The notes below the pieces were generated by a model. The model ran no database searches. It was not told the origin of the DNA and saw only the letters and a list, made by a program, of their open reading frames with translations. Of a stretch of 64,000 nt of DNA, positions 53,001 through 62,860 are shown piece by piece. This stretch comes from Azonexaceae bacterium s22 (GTDB taxonomy: Bacteria; Pseudomonadota; Gammaproteobacteria; Burkholderiales; Rhodocyclaceae). The DNA is taken from the NCBI GenBank assembly GCA_016617495.1, contig WYCU01000002.1, positions 1 to 64,000 on the forward strand, given 5' to 3'. The translations under genes and the position numbers were made by a program. Within the stretch, counting starts at the first letter, position 1. Each line of letters starts with the position of its first letter.

Positions 53001-53666
53001 ATGAAGATGAATTACTGGGCAATCATCCTGGCGACGAGTGCGATTGCGGGCTGTGCAACCGAGGCGTCGCGTGCCGTTCCGGTTTCCCAACCTGCAGCGA
53101 CAAGTCGAGCCTATGTCGGTGAGCGCTATCCGATTTCAGTAGGCAAATTCGACAATCGCTCCAGTTACATGCGGGGTGTATTTTCCGATGGCGCCGATCG
53201 ACTGGGTAGCCAGGCAAAAACCATTCTGATCACCCATCTGCAACTCTCGAACCGTTTCAATGTGCTTGAGCGCGATAACCTGTCCGAGATCGGTCAAGAG
53301 GCGGCGATTGCCAAGACCAAGCAGTCGCTCAAGGGCGCGCGTTATGTCATCACGGGCGATGTCACCGAATTCGGCCGCAAGGAAGTCGGTGATCGGCAGC
53401 TATTCGGCATTCTCGGCCGCGGCAAGGAACAGGTTGCTTACGCGAAGGTTGCCCTCAACGTGGTGAATGTACAAACCTCCGAGGTCGTTTTCGCCGCTCA
53501 GGGCGCGGGCGAGTACTCGTTGTCGAATCGCGAGGTGGTTGGTTTCGGCGGGACAGCCAGCTATGACTCGACGCTCAATGGCAAGGTACTCGATCTGGCC
53601 ATTCGCGAGGCGGTCGATGCGCTGGTCGTCGGGCTGGAGTCCGGTGCCTGGAAAATCAGCAACTGA
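53001..53666 (+). CDS. CsgG-like outer-membrane lipoprotein
   Basis: 221 residues. Signal peptide with lipobox AIAGC (Cys18). The CsgG/LpoB-type fold is visible in ISVGKFDNRSSYMRGVFSDGADRLGSQAKTILITHL, NRFNVLERDNLSEI and GARYVITGDVTEFG. The GGGAGG at 52987-52992 best fits the ATG at 53001, not the in-frame ATG at 52995. First gene of a three-lipoprotein operon. No curli genes are nearby, so it is probably a periplasmic assembly factor and not a curli pore. Confidence 0.88.
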   Translation: MKMNYWAIILATSAIAGCATEASRAVPVSQPAATSRAYVGERYPISVGKFDNRSSYMRGVFSDGADRLGSQAKTILITHLQLSNRFNVLERDNLSEIGQEAAIAKTKQSLKGARYVITGDVTEFGRKEVGDRQLFGILGRGKEQVAYAKVALNVVNVQTSEVVFAAQGAGEYSLSNREVVGFGGTASYDSTLNGKVLDLAIREAVDALVVGLESGAWKISN

Positions 53667-53678
53667 GGTGCGCGGACG

Positions 53679-54050
53679 ATGAGGACCGGGTATTCAAAAT
53701 TGACGGGGATGCGTCTCCCGTTGGTTGCGCTCATGTCATCGGCGCTATTGGGCGCATGCGCAGCGCCCCAGAAACCGCTGTATTACTGGGGGTCGTATCA
53801 GACACAGGTTTATGGCTATTTCACCGGAAAAGCCGGAGTTGAGGAGCAAATCCAGGCGCTGGAGGCGGACAAGCAGAAGGCTCGTGCCGAGGGTCTCCCC
53901 CTTCCTCCCGGTTATCAGGCCTTTCTGGGCATGCTCTATGGTGTGAACGGACAGGCGGATTTGCAGGTGCAAGGCTTTGAGGCGGAAAAAGCACAGTTCC
54001 CGGAAGCGACGGTTTATGTCGATTTTCTGTTGAAAAACGCCAGGAAATGA
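53679..54050 (+). CDS. DUF4810 lipoprotein
   Basis: 123 residues. Signal peptide with lipobox LLGAC (Cys27), then PQKPLYYWGSYQTQVYGYFTG, the DUF4810 signature, and a helical PPGYQAFLGMLYGVNGQADLQ. Twelve bases after the CsgG-like gene and 16 before the DUF799 gene. The three families occur together in many proteobacteria. Confidence 0.87.
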   Translation: MRTGYSKLTGMRLPLVALMSSALLGACAAPQKPLYYWGSYQTQVYGYFTGKAGVEEQIQALEADKQKARAEGLPLPPGYQAFLGMLYGVNGQADLQVQGFEAEKAQFPEATVYVDFLLKNARK

Positions 54051-54066
54051 AGCTTCCCGGAGAACA

Positions 54067-54747
54067 ATGATGAAAACGATATTGTGTTCCAGATGGAGCG
54101 TGGTGCTGCTTTCCATACTCCTGCTAAGTGGTTGTGCCGTGCAGTCCAAGAAGGACTATGCCGAGTTCCGCTCGGCGAGGCCGGCTTCCATCCTGGTCTT
54201 GCCTCCCCTCAACGAGTCTCCGGAAGTTAACGCGACTTACAGCGTGTATTCCCAGGTGACGCTGCCCTTGGCGGAGTCGGGGTACTACGTGTTCCCTGTG
54301 GCATTGGTGGACGAAACCTTCAAACAAAACGGGCTCACTGCGGCGGGCGATATTCACCAACTCCCGCCTCGGAAGTTGCGCGAGATTTTTGGTGCGGACG
54401 CGGTGCTTTATCTGACCATCAAGCAATATGGAACCACCTACGCTGTCCTGATGAGCGAAACGCGCGTCACGGTTGCGGCGCGACTGGTGGACCTGAGGAC
54501 AGAGAAGGAGCTCTGGTCTGGCGCGGCGACCGCATCCAGCAATGAAGGCGGTGGAAGCTCCGGGGGCGGCTTGGTGGGCATGCTGGTCAAGGCGGTGATT
54601 ACCCAAATCATCGACACTGTGACCGAAAAGGGGCATCCCATTGCCGGTGTAACCGGGCAGCGCCTGCTTCGCGCCGGCCAGCCCAATGGCATTCTCTACG
54701 GACCCCGTTCGCCGAAGTATTTGAAGGATGGCGATCCTGCCCCCTAG
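54067..54747 (+). CDS. DUF799 (GNA1162-type) lipoprotein
   Basis: 226 residues. Lipobox LLSGC (Cys23 from the first ATG). ARPASILVLPPLNESPEVNATYSVYSQVTLPLAESGYYVFPVALVDETFKQNG is the family core, related in fold to the Tol-like/CsgG group, and a Gly/Ser linker GGGSSGGGLVG precedes a helix. Neisserial GNA1162 is a surface antigen of this family. The product probably forms an outer-membrane complex with its two neighbours. Confidence 0.87.
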   Translation: MMKTILCSRWSVVLLSILLLSGCAVQSKKDYAEFRSARPASILVLPPLNESPEVNATYSVYSQVTLPLAESGYYVFPVALVDETFKQNGLTAAGDIHQLPPRKLREIFGADAVLYLTIKQYGTTYAVLMSETRVTVAARLVDLRTEKELWSGAATASSNEGGGSSGGGLVGMLVKAVITQIIDTVTEKGHPIAGVTGQRLLRAGQPNGILYGPRSPKYLKDGDPAP

Positions 54748-54781
54748 GAGAGCGGGGGAATAACTCCCCCTCTCGATTTTG
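54748..54781 (+). terminator. Terminator of the lipoprotein operon
   Basis: GAGAGCGGGG-GAATAACT-CCCCCTCTC followed by GATTTTGATT. Confidence 0.8.
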
Positions 54782-54905
54782 ATTGGCGGTGCTGGCTGAA
54801 GCATAGTTAGTTCACGCGCCATGGCAGCGCCTTTTGCCCCTGTCCTGCTTGCCAGGATGGCTTGGCGCTAGAATCAAAATTTGTCTGAAAACCCAAGGCT
54901 GGACT

Positions 54906-55796
54906 GTGATTTACAAAGAACTCGACGACTTTTACGGCGACGACAAATTTGCCCGGGCCGGTCGGGCCGCCGAAGAAAAAATGGCGTTTTACCTCAAGCG
55001 CTTTTTCGCCGCCGATCCGGATTTGCTGGTGCTCAATGGCATTCGTTTGCAAACCGATGGCGACGCAGCGCAAATCGATCACTTGATCATTCATCAGTAC
55101 GGCTTGGTCATCGTTGAGAGCAAGAGCGTGCACGGCAAAATCCAGATCAAGGATGACGGGCAATGGGTGCGCTGGTACAAGGATAAGCAATCGAAGGGAA
55201 TGGCTTCACCCCTGACGCAAGCGGAAATGCAGGCCCGCTTTTTCCGGGAGCATTTGGGCAATGCAGCGAATCAACAGGAGGCCTTCCAGCGCATTGCTTT
55301 TGATGTCCTGATCGCGATTTCCGACGATGGGGTGATTCTTTGGCCCAAATCGGGGCCGCTTGAACGGGTGTGCAAGGCGGACCAGATTCCGGAGCGCATC
55401 GAAGCCATTCGGCGTCAGCGTTCGGCGCCCGGCAATGTGTCGCTCTCGCCCGCGAATCGAGAAAAAATCGCCGCCTACCTGGCCGCGATGAATCGTCCGC
55501 TGCGGGCCGAACCCGTTATTGCGCCCAAAGCTCCCGAACCGGAACCCGTCGCGGTGACGCCGCCTCCCCCCGTGCCCGATCCGGAAAAACAAAAGTGCCG
55601 TCATTGCACCAGCCCGGATTTGGAAATCCGCTACGGCTACAGCTATTACTTCTTCTGCAAGTCCTGTGGAAAGAACATGCCGATCGATCCGGTTTGCCCG
55701 ACATGTGACAAGCCCGCGCGCTTACGCAAGCAAAAGTCGGAATTCTTCGTGGAATGCCCCGCCGGGCATTCGGCGCTTTATTTTCTCAATCCGTAG
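54906..55796 (+). CDS. NERD-domain nuclease-like protein with C-terminal zinc ribbons
   Basis: 296 residues from GTG at 54906 (MIYKELDDFYGDDKF). The NERD domain covers about 15-130: GRAAEEKMAFYLKRFFAADPD, then DAAQIDHLIIHQYGLVIVESKSVHGKI, matching the D...ExK order of restriction-like nucleases. A Pro-rich linker (residues 205-232) leads to CRHC, CKSC and CPTC pairs in the last 60 residues, which suggest two zinc ribbons. Often considered a DNA repair or defence enzyme; the cellular target is unknown. Confidence 0.87.
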   Translation: MIYKELDDFYGDDKFARAGRAAEEKMAFYLKRFFAADPDLLVLNGIRLQTDGDAAQIDHLIIHQYGLVIVESKSVHGKIQIKDDGQWVRWYKDKQSKGMASPLTQAEMQARFFREHLGNAANQQEAFQRIAFDVLIAISDDGVILWPKSGPLERVCKADQIPERIEAIRRQRSAPGNVSLSPANREKIAAYLAAMNRPLRAEPVIAPKAPEPEPVAVTPPPPVPDPEKQKCRHCTSPDLEIRYGYSYYFFCKSCGKNMPIDPVCPTCDKPARLRKQKSEFFVECPAGHSALYFLNP

Positions 55797-55811
55797 GTGG
55801 TTTCTTCTGGA

Positions 55812-56460
55812 TCATCGAAAGCCCGGCCAACGCCGCCATGATCTCCAGCCAGTTATAGGTGCTTGCTTCTGGCGGCCTGCAAGTGCTTGATTCGTTGTTC
55901 TGTCAGGGCTTGGGCGGCGCCGTAGATTGCCCGGTAACTCCGTCCAGGGGCGTACGTGACTAATACGGCGCTTGATTCCCGAGACCTTCTTGCCGGGATC
56001 GTAGCCCTTTGAGTCAGCACTATCCGTGTTCTTGACGCTCTGCGCGTCGAGGATTGGCGCCCCTGCTTGTACGAGCCTCGCCAACCCGATTTTTAAAGCC
56101 CCTCCTGGACGCTGAAACCGTCTGGACCAGGCTTGCTCCATTTGGCGATGTAGGCATGTACCGTTCGCCATTTCGGATATTCACTCGGCAACATCCGCCA
56201 CTGACAGCCGCTTGTCAGCAAGGGCCTGCCAATCCTGCAGAGGAAATGAAAGGCTATCCTTTGCGCTGCAGCCTGAATCATTTTTTTGGCCGGGTACTTG
56301 TTGTTCAACCTGGATAATTCATCAGATGGCCCTGCGGGCCTGCGCAAGCGCTGGCGGCCGCTTTGTGGCGCCTTGTCGCCGTTGCTTCGCGCCAACGGAA
56401 CAAGCATTGGCTTGGCACATCGACGACAATTCACGCCCACTGGTCATCGCCTGACATTCC
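55812..56460 (-). pseudogene. Decayed IS5-family transposase
   Basis: Two frames on the minus strand give recognisable parts: SGCQWRMLPSEYPKWRTVHAY (N-terminal, about 56215) and, after a frameshift near 56095, PILDAQSVKNTDSADSKGYD with KKVSGIKR, the DDE-region sequence of IS5-type transposases. The second catalytic residue and C-terminus are missing, and what follows (55812-55960) does not match the family. No clear terminal inverted repeats were found. Inactive. Confidence 0.75.
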
Positions 56461-56816
56461 CCGATTCACCTGACTCCTGCCGAAAAGTCAGGATATGACC
56501 AGATTCTGGATGCTGTGAAAAACCCCTTGCTATGTCATTGACTGACAACGAGTTATTTTGCCGTGGTTGCATGCGGTATCGTCCGAGTCGACAGATTGGC
56601 AATACCCCATGGCAATACGGTTTTGGTTGTCGGGGTTTTTGGCGTGGTGTTGTGTGCTGATTTTTGGCCGATTTTCCACGTCGACCGCGACAATTGCTTT
56701 TTCCTCAACCGGAAGATCCTGGGTCAGGATGCCGGTTAGGGGCGGCGCCCGGTTTCGGGTAAAATTGCCTTTTTATTCAAGCGGCGCGCTTCGCGTCGGC
56801 GATTCCTGTACCGATC
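56461..56816 (+). other. Intergenic region ahead of purM
   Basis: No gene seen in these 356 bases. They hold dispersed-repeat copy 13 and a possible promoter: TAAAAT at 56760-56765 with a weak TTAGGG 17 bases upstream (56737-56742). There is no PurR-type palindrome that I can recognise. Confidence 0.45.
56660..56695 (-). repeat. Dispersed 36-bp repeat, copy 13
   Basis: Minus-strand AATTGTCGCGGTCGACG plus TGGAAAATCGGCCAAAAATC, about 120 bases upstream of purM. Confidence 0.9.
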
Positions 56817-57857
<1,041 letters not shown>

Positions 57858-57858
57858 C

Positions 57859-58485
57859 ATGCGCAGGCAGGCTGCGGCAATCGTCTGTGGCCTGCTTCTG
57901 TTGCAGGGCTCGCTCGGCTTGAGTGCAGCCGAAAAATCCAGCAAGAAACAAAGCGTCGAAAAGCGTGCCGCGCCGGCCAAATCGGGCGGCAAATCCGCGG
58001 CCAAGGGGGCGGACAGTGGTGGCGCCGCCTTTGGCTTTGCCGAGGTGATCGATCCGCCGGCTGGCGGATTGCACGGTTCGGCCAGTTATTACGGGCCGGG
58101 GTTCCATGGCCGCAAAACTGCCACCGGTGAAGTCTTCGACCAACGGGCCTTTTCCGGAGCGAGTAACCGCTTTCCACTCGGCAGTTGGGTGGCGGTCCGT
58201 CGCCTCGATACCAATCGTTGTGCCATCGTGAAAATCAACGACCGCATGCATGCGCGGCATGTGCGCCGCATCATCGATGTGTCGCGGGCGGTGGCCGACT
58301 ATCTGGACATGGTGCGCGCCGGGGTGGTCCTGGTGCGTGTGGCGCCGCTCAAGAGCGGTGAGCGCCACGACCGCGCCTGTCTTGCGTCCTTTTCCGTGGA
58401 GGACGATAGCGAGGATTTGCCGCTTCTGCATGAGCCCTGGCGGCCGAAACCGCCGTCGGATGCCCATTTCGACGCCATGCAGTAA
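57859..58485 (+). CDS. rlpA: RlpA-like septal ring lytic transglycosylase
   Basis: 208 residues. Signal peptide (AAAIVCGLLLLQGSLGLSA), a Lys/Ala-rich linker, then a double-psi beta-barrel from LHGSASYYGPGFHGRKTATG to VKINDRMHARHVRRIIDVSRAVADYL. The catalytic Asp of RlpA fits INDRM. No SPOR domain is present, which shortens it compared with E. coli RlpA. Start ATG directly follows the purM stop and has a poor ribosome site, so coupling to purM is likely. Confidence 0.85.
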   Translation: MRRQAAAIVCGLLLLQGSLGLSAAEKSSKKQSVEKRAAPAKSGGKSAAKGADSGGAAFGFAEVIDPPAGGLHGSASYYGPGFHGRKTATGEVFDQRAFSGASNRFPLGSWVAVRRLDTNRCAIVKINDRMHARHVRRIIDVSRAVADYLDMVRAGVVLVRVAPLKSGERHDRACLASFSVEDDSEDLPLLHEPWRPKPPSDAHFDAMQ

Positions 58486-58499
58486 GGCGTCGGAGCGAA

Positions 58500-59444
58500 T
58501 TACGCGCCGAGGAAGCGATCTACGCGTTCGGCGATGCGTTCGCTCAGTTGGCTATCCAGACAATCGAAGTTTTCTGCCTCGAACGAGTTGGTCAGCCAGG
58601 TGATCTGGCGCTTGGCCAACTGCCGGGTGGCGAAAACGCCGCGGTCGCGCAATTCCTTTTTGGGGATCAACCCTTCCTGGGCTTCCCAGACCTGGCGGTA
58701 GCCGACGCAGCGCATCGAAGGCAGGCCGAGGTCCAGCGTGTATTTTTCGCGCAGGCGTCGCACTTCATCATCCAGCCCGCCGAGGAGCATTTCGTCGAAA
58801 CGCCGGGCGATGCGTTCATGCAGCACGCTGCGCTCGCCGGGCAAGAGACCCAGCGACAGGAAGTCCCAGGCGGGCGCTTCGCTGGCGCTCTCCGCTAAGA
58901 GGGCGCTCATGGTGCGACCGGTCAGGCGGCAGATTTCAAGCGCGCGTTGCAGGCGTTGGCTGTCCGTCGGGTGCAGACGCGCCGCCGTTTCCGGGTCGAG
59001 TTCCGCCAGTTGGGCGTGCATGGCCGGCCATCCAAGGCGCGCGGCTTCGGCGTCGATTTCGGCGCGGATATCCGGGTCAGCCTGCGGCAAGTCGGCCAGG
59101 CCATGCAACAAGGCGCGGAAATAAAGCATGGTGCCGCCCACCAATACCGGCACTTTGCCGGCGGCGGCGATTTCGTCCATGGCCGCCAGCGCATCCGCGC
59201 GAAAGCGCGCAGCCGAGTAGCGTTCTTCCGGCGAGATGATGTCGATCAGCCGGTGCGGGTAACGGGCCAGCATTTCCGGCGCCGGTTTGGCCGTGCCGAC
59301 ATCCATGTCGCGGAACACTTGCGCCGAATCGACGCTGATCAGCTCGACCGGGAAGCGGTCGGCCAGAGCCATGGCCACGGCGGTTTTACCCGAGGCGGTC
59401 GGGCCCATGAGCAGGATGGCGGGGGGCAGCTTGCGGGACGTCAT
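58500..59444 (-). CDS. miaA: tRNA dimethylallyltransferase
   Basis: Adds an isopentenyl group to A37 of tRNAs that read UNN codons. 314 residues. P-loop GPTASGKT at 14-21, DSAQVFRDMDVGTAKP, GGTMLYFRALLHGLADLP and GYRQVWEA are typical. Convergent with rlpA, 14 bases apart. Upstream of it in many bacteria lies mutL; here mutL is on the same strand two genes away. Confidence 0.97.
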   Translation of the reverse strand: MTSRKLPPAILLMGPTASGKTAVAMALADRFPVELISVDSAQVFRDMDVGTAKPAPEMLARYPHRLIDIISPEERYSAARFRADALAAMDEIAAAGKVPVLVGGTMLYFRALLHGLADLPQADPDIRAEIDAEAARLGWPAMHAQLAELDPETAARLHPTDSQRLQRALEICRLTGRTMSALLAESASEAPAWDFLSLGLLPGERSVLHERIARRFDEMLLGGLDDEVRRLREKYTLDLGLPSMRCVGYRQVWEAQEGLIPKKELRDRGVFATRQLAKRQITWLTNSFEAENFDCLDSQLSERIAERVDRFLGA

Positions 59445-59485
59445 GGCGGCGAATGCTATCACGCCAGCGGCGGCCCGCCCGGCCC

Positions 59486-59491
59486 TATAAT
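59486..59491 (+). promoter_or_regulatory. -10 element of the small zinc-ribbon gene
   Basis: TATAAT, 25 bases upstream of the ATG at 59517; no convincing -35 hexamer is seen. Confidence 0.4.
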
Positions 59492-59516
59492 CGCACCAGC
59501 ATCAGGGGAGAATGCC

Positions 59517-59750
59517 ATGCCGCTCGTTCCATGCCGCGCCTGCGGCCAGCAAGTCGATACGTCTGCCGAAGCCTGTCCCGGCTGCGGGGCAACCAATCCC
59601 GGCCACAAAATGAGCCGCCAGCAGCGCGACCTGATCGTCACCGTGGTTCAGGTGGTGGTCGCCACAATCATTCTCTTCGTGGCCGGCAACATGGCCTGGA
59701 ATGCCGTTGGGCCGGTGGTCAAGCAACAGATGAACAAACCCGCGCCCTAA
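59517..59750 (+). CDS. Small zinc-ribbon membrane protein
   Basis: 77 residues. A zinc ribbon CRACGQQVDTSAEACPGCG at the N-terminus and one membrane helix (IVTVVQVVVATIILFVAGNMAW). The ribosome site AGGGGAG supports the ATG at 59517. Such proteins are common and uncharacterised. Confidence 0.82.
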   Translation: MPLVPCRACGQQVDTSAEACPGCGATNPGHKMSRQQRDLIVTVVQVVVATIILFVAGNMAWNAVGPVVKQQMNKPAP

Positions 59751-59773
59751 GCGCGGTGGCAACGCCGCGGCTT
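59747..59773. terminator. Hairpin between convergent small genes
   Basis: AAGC/GCGG pairs with CCGC/GCTT with one bulged base, in the 21-base gap between the zinc-ribbon gene and the convergent periplasmic gene. Confidence 0.35.
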
Positions 59774-60185
59774 ACCAGACCAGCCGGAAGCGGGTTTCGC
59801 TGCGTCCGGGATCGCTGTTGGCGACGCGCACGACGGCGGTGAAGTTGTTGGCCTGCTCCGGTTGCTGAACGATTTCCACGGTACCGGTACCTTCGATGTT
59901 CTCCAGGCGCACTTCGACCGGACGCGCCGGCAGGAAGCCATAAACACGATAGTGCTGGTGCCCGCGGCGCATGCTGCGCCCGGAAATGACGTTCGTGCGC
60001 ACACTGCGGTGGCGCAGCGAAATTTCCACCACACCATCGACGTCGCCACGCCAGTTGAATTGGTTGCTGGGGCGGGGGGCGGTGGTAGCGGCCGGTGCGG
60101 TGGCGTTTTCGGCGAGTGCCGGTTGCAGGCTGGCGGCGCCGGCCAGGCAGAGCAGGGCGAAGGCGAATTTGGCGGCTGATTTCAT
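59772..60185 (-). CDS. Hypothetical periplasmic protein
   Basis: 137 residues. Signal peptide (KFAFALLCLAGAASLQPALA), then a predicted beta-rich domain: NQFNWRGDVDGVVEISLRHR, SMRRGHQHYRVYGFLPARPV, GTVEIVQQPEQANNFTAVVRVANSDPG. I do not recognise the family. It follows mutL-strand genes and ends against the zinc-ribbon gene. ATG at 60185; a longer frame to 60377 overlaps mutL and is unlikely. Confidence 0.75.
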   Translation of the reverse strand: MKSAAKFAFALLCLAGAASLQPALAENATAPAATTAPRPSNQFNWRGDVDGVVEISLRHRSVRTNVISGRSMRRGHQHYRVYGFLPARPVEVRLENIEGTGTVEIVQQPEQANNFTAVVRVANSDPGRSETRFRLVW

Positions 60186-60258
60186 ACGAAGACCCGGGTG
60201 TTGAGGATATATGGAGCTTACGGCACGGCGTGCGGCCGGTCCACCGCACCGACGCGCG

Positions 60259-62064
60259 TTATTGCCCGCGCAGGAAGAGTTTGTCGAGCTGGTCGAGACT
60301 GAGTGCGGTCCAGGTCGGGCGGCCGTGGTTGCATTGGCCGGCGCGCTCGGTTTCTTCCATCTGGCGCAGGAGCGCATTCATTTCCGGCAGGGTGAGCTGG
60401 CGGCGGGCGCGCACGGCGCCGTGGCAGGCCATGGTGGCGAGCAGTTCGTTGCGTTGCGCGGTGACCAGCTGGCTGATGCCGTGTTCGCGCAGTTCGGCGA
60501 TCAGGGCGCGGGCCAGAGCCACCGGGTCGCCGCCTTGCAGCAGGGCGGGCACACTGCGCACGCCGAGTTGGCCGGGGCCGAGGGCGGCGAGATCGAAGCC
60601 GATTTCGGCCAGGGCCTCGCGGTGTTCTTCGACGGCGGCGATGTCGAGCGCATCGGCAGAAAACACGGCAGGGATGAGCAGGTTTTGGGTGGCGACCTGG
60701 CGATGGTCGAAGGCGGCTTTGAGTTTTTCGTAGAGGATGCGCTCGTGGGCCGCGTGCATGTCGACGATGACCAGACCATCGGCGTTCTGGGCCAGGATGT
60801 AGATGCCGGCAAGTTGGGCGAGGGCATAGCCGAGCGGCGGACTGTCCCGGTCCACCGGCTGGGGCGCGGCGAATTGCGGCGGCGCTTCGCCGGGGCGTTG
60901 GCTCGGCATTGGCGTTTGGGCGGCTCGGGCAAACGCCAGATAGGCGGCTGCGGCGGGTTCGGCAACGGCGAGACGGGTCTGGACCGGTAGCGGCATGGCG
61001 TCGGTTTTTGCCGATTTTTCGGGGTCGACCGCGACAATTGTGTTCTGGGGGGCTGTTTGTGCCGGTTCGTTGCGTACTGGAGCGGCCAGGGTGCGCTGAA
61101 GGGCGTGAAATACGAATTGATGCACCGCCCGCGATTCGCGGAAGCGGACTTCGGTTTTGGCCGGGTGCACGTTGACGTCGACCAGCGCCGGGTCGATGTC
61201 GAGAAAGAGGCAGACGGCGGGCTGGCGGGCGCCGTGCAGCACGTCGCGGTAGGCTTCGCGCAGCGCATGGGCGATGACCTTGTCGCGGACGAAGCGGCCG
61301 TTGACGAAGACATACTGGTTGTCACGCGTTTCGCCCGCACGCGTCGGGTCAATGGCGAATCCGGTCAGCGTCAGGGGGCCGGCGGCGGCATCGACGGCGC
61401 GGGCCGCGCCGATGAAATCGTCGCCGAGAATGTCGGCGATGCGCCGCGCGCGGTCGGCCGGGGCGAGCTGGAACAGGCTGCGCCCGTTGTGCGTGAGGCT
61501 GAAGGCCACATCGGGCCGGGTCAGCGCCAGGCGCTTCACGGCATCGGCGCAATGGGCGAATTCGGTGCCTTCCGCCTTGAGGAATTTCCGCCGCGCGGGG
61601 GTGTTGTAATAGAGGTCGCGCATTTCAACGACCGTACCGGCCATGAGTGCAGCCGGCTCTGGCGCATCGTCGCTGGCCGGGCCTTCGCCGCGCAGCTTCC
61701 AGGCATGGGCGGCGCCGCGCTCGCGGCTGGTCAGCGTCAGGCGGGCGACCGCGGCCACGGAGGCCAGCGCCTCGCCGCGAAAACCGAGCGTGGCAACGTG
61801 TTCGAGATCGTCGAGCGAGGCGATCTTGGAGGTGGCGTGGCGGGTCAGCGCCAGGGCCAGCTGTTCGCGGGCGATGCCGCAGCCGTCGTCGGTGACGCGA
61901 ATGAGCTTGACGCCGCCTTCTTCAAGATGCACCTGGATGGCCCGGCTGCCGGCATCGAGGCTGTTTTCGAGCAGTTCCTTGAGCACGGAGGCGGGACGTT
62001 CGACCACCTCGCCGGCGGCAATCTGGCTGATCAGGAGGTCGGGAAGGCGGGCGATGGTCGGCAT
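60259..62064 (-). CDS. mutL: DNA mismatch repair protein MutL, endonuclease type
   Basis: 601 residues. The GHKL ATPase N-terminus shows ISQIAAGEVVERPASVLKEL and LENSLDAG. The C-terminal domain carries the metal-dependent nicking motif DMHAAHERILYE (DQHA-x2-E-x4-E type), ACHGAVRAR and CNHGRP. All three motifs argue that this MutL cuts DNA itself and needs no MutH. The linker between the domains contains dispersed-repeat copy 14, read as NTIVAVDPEKSAKTD. ATG at 62064 gives the standard N-terminus. Confidence 0.95.
   Translation of the reverse strand: MPTIARLPDLLISQIAAGEVVERPASVLKELLENSLDAGSRAIQVHLEEGGVKLIRVTDDGCGIAREQLALALTRHATSKIASLDDLEHVATLGFRGEALASVAAVARLTLTSRERGAAHAWKLRGEGPASDDAPEPAALMAGTVVEMRDLYYNTPARRKFLKAEGTEFAHCADAVKRLALTRPDVAFSLTHNGRSLFQLAPADRARRIADILGDDFIGAARAVDAAAGPLTLTGFAIDPTRAGETRDNQYVFVNGRFVRDKVIAHALREAYRDVLHGARQPAVCLFLDIDPALVDVNVHPAKTEVRFRESRAVHQFVFHALQRTLAAPVRNEPAQTAPQNTIVAVDPEKSAKTDAMPLPVQTRLAVAEPAAAAYLAFARAAQTPMPSQRPGEAPPQFAAPQPVDRDSPPLGYALAQLAGIYILAQNADGLVIVDMHAAHERILYEKLKAAFDHRQVATQNLLIPAVFSADALDIAAVEEHREALAEIGFDLAALGPGQLGVRSVPALLQGGDPVALARALIAELREHGISQLVTAQRNELLATMACHGAVRARRQLTLPEMNALLRQMEETERAGQCNHGRPTWTALSLDQLDKLFLRGQ
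61004..61039 (-). repeat. Dispersed 36-bp repeat, copy 14 (inside mutL)
   Basis: Minus-strand AATTGTCGCGGTCGACC plus CCGAAAAATCGGCAAAAACC. In the mutL linker and in the same sense as the gene, the only coding copy read that way. Confidence 0.92.
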
Positions 62065-62206
62065 CGCGGCATTATCCCGGATTGTGCTGTCAGGCGCGAG
62101 ATTGCGCGGAGCGGTAGGCCATGCCGGGCGCAAATCGGCCGGATAAACCATGCGCGCGGGTGCCTTGGGTTAAAATCGCGGCTTTCCGACTTCCGGTGCC
62201 CGCGGC

Positions 62207-62848
62207 ATGGAATTGCTGACTCAGTTCATGGACATCGTCCTCCACCTCGACAAGCATCTGGCGGTGCTGGTGCAACAATACGGGCTGTGGATCTACGGCA
62301 TCCTGTTCGTCATCGTCTTTGCCGAAACGGGCTTCGTTGTAACGCCTTTCCTGCCCGGCGATTCGCTATTGTTCGTGGCTGGCGCGCTGGCGGCGCTGGG
62401 CGAGGGCGGGATGGATATCTTCGTTCTCATGGGCGTGCTGACCGCCGCGGCGGTGCTGGGCAACTCGCTCAATTACCAGATCGGGCGTTTCCTCGGGCCC
62501 AAGGTGTTCCACTGGGAAAATTCGCGTTTCTTCAATCGGGAGGCGCTGGTCAAGACCCACGCCTTCTACGAAAAGCATGGCGGCAAGACGCTGGTCATTT
62601 CGCGTTTTCTGCCCTTGTTCCGCACCTTTGCGCCCTTTGTGGCCGGCATCGGGTCGATGTCCTGGGCGCGCTTCACCGTCTTCAATCTGATCGGCGCGCT
62701 GGCCTGGGTTGTTTCGCTGTGCCTCGCCGGTTACTGGATGGGCAACCTGCCCTGGGTCAAGGCCAATCTCTCGCTCATCATCGTCGGCATCATCGCGTTT
62801 ACGCTGGTGCCCGTGGTGATCGGCTACTTCAAGACCCGCTCTGCCTGA
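62207..62848 (+). CDS. dedA: DedA-family membrane protein
   Basis: 213 residues with about five membrane segments. The family motifs FVIVFAETGFVVTPFLPGDSLLFVAGALAA and ISRFLPLFRTFAPFVAGIGSM (arginines needed for function in DedA) are present. DedA proteins recycle undecaprenyl phosphate or other phospholipids across the membrane and support proton homeostasis. Followed after 12 bases by purN. Confidence 0.94.
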   Translation: MELLTQFMDIVLHLDKHLAVLVQQYGLWIYGILFVIVFAETGFVVTPFLPGDSLLFVAGALAALGEGGMDIFVLMGVLTAAAVLGNSLNYQIGRFLGPKVFHWENSRFFNREALVKTHAFYEKHGGKTLVISRFLPLFRTFAPFVAGIGSMSWARFTVFNLIGALAWVVSLCLAGYWMGNLPWVKANLSLIIVGIIAFTLVPVVIGYFKTRSA

Positions 62849-62860
62849 AAAGCTGAATTC

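Noticed and set aside
55812-55960. Possible continuation of the IS5 transposase, including YNWLEIMAALAGLSMIQKKPPTD in another frame
   Set aside because: Neither frame matches the IS5 C-terminus, and no terminal inverted repeat marks a boundary.
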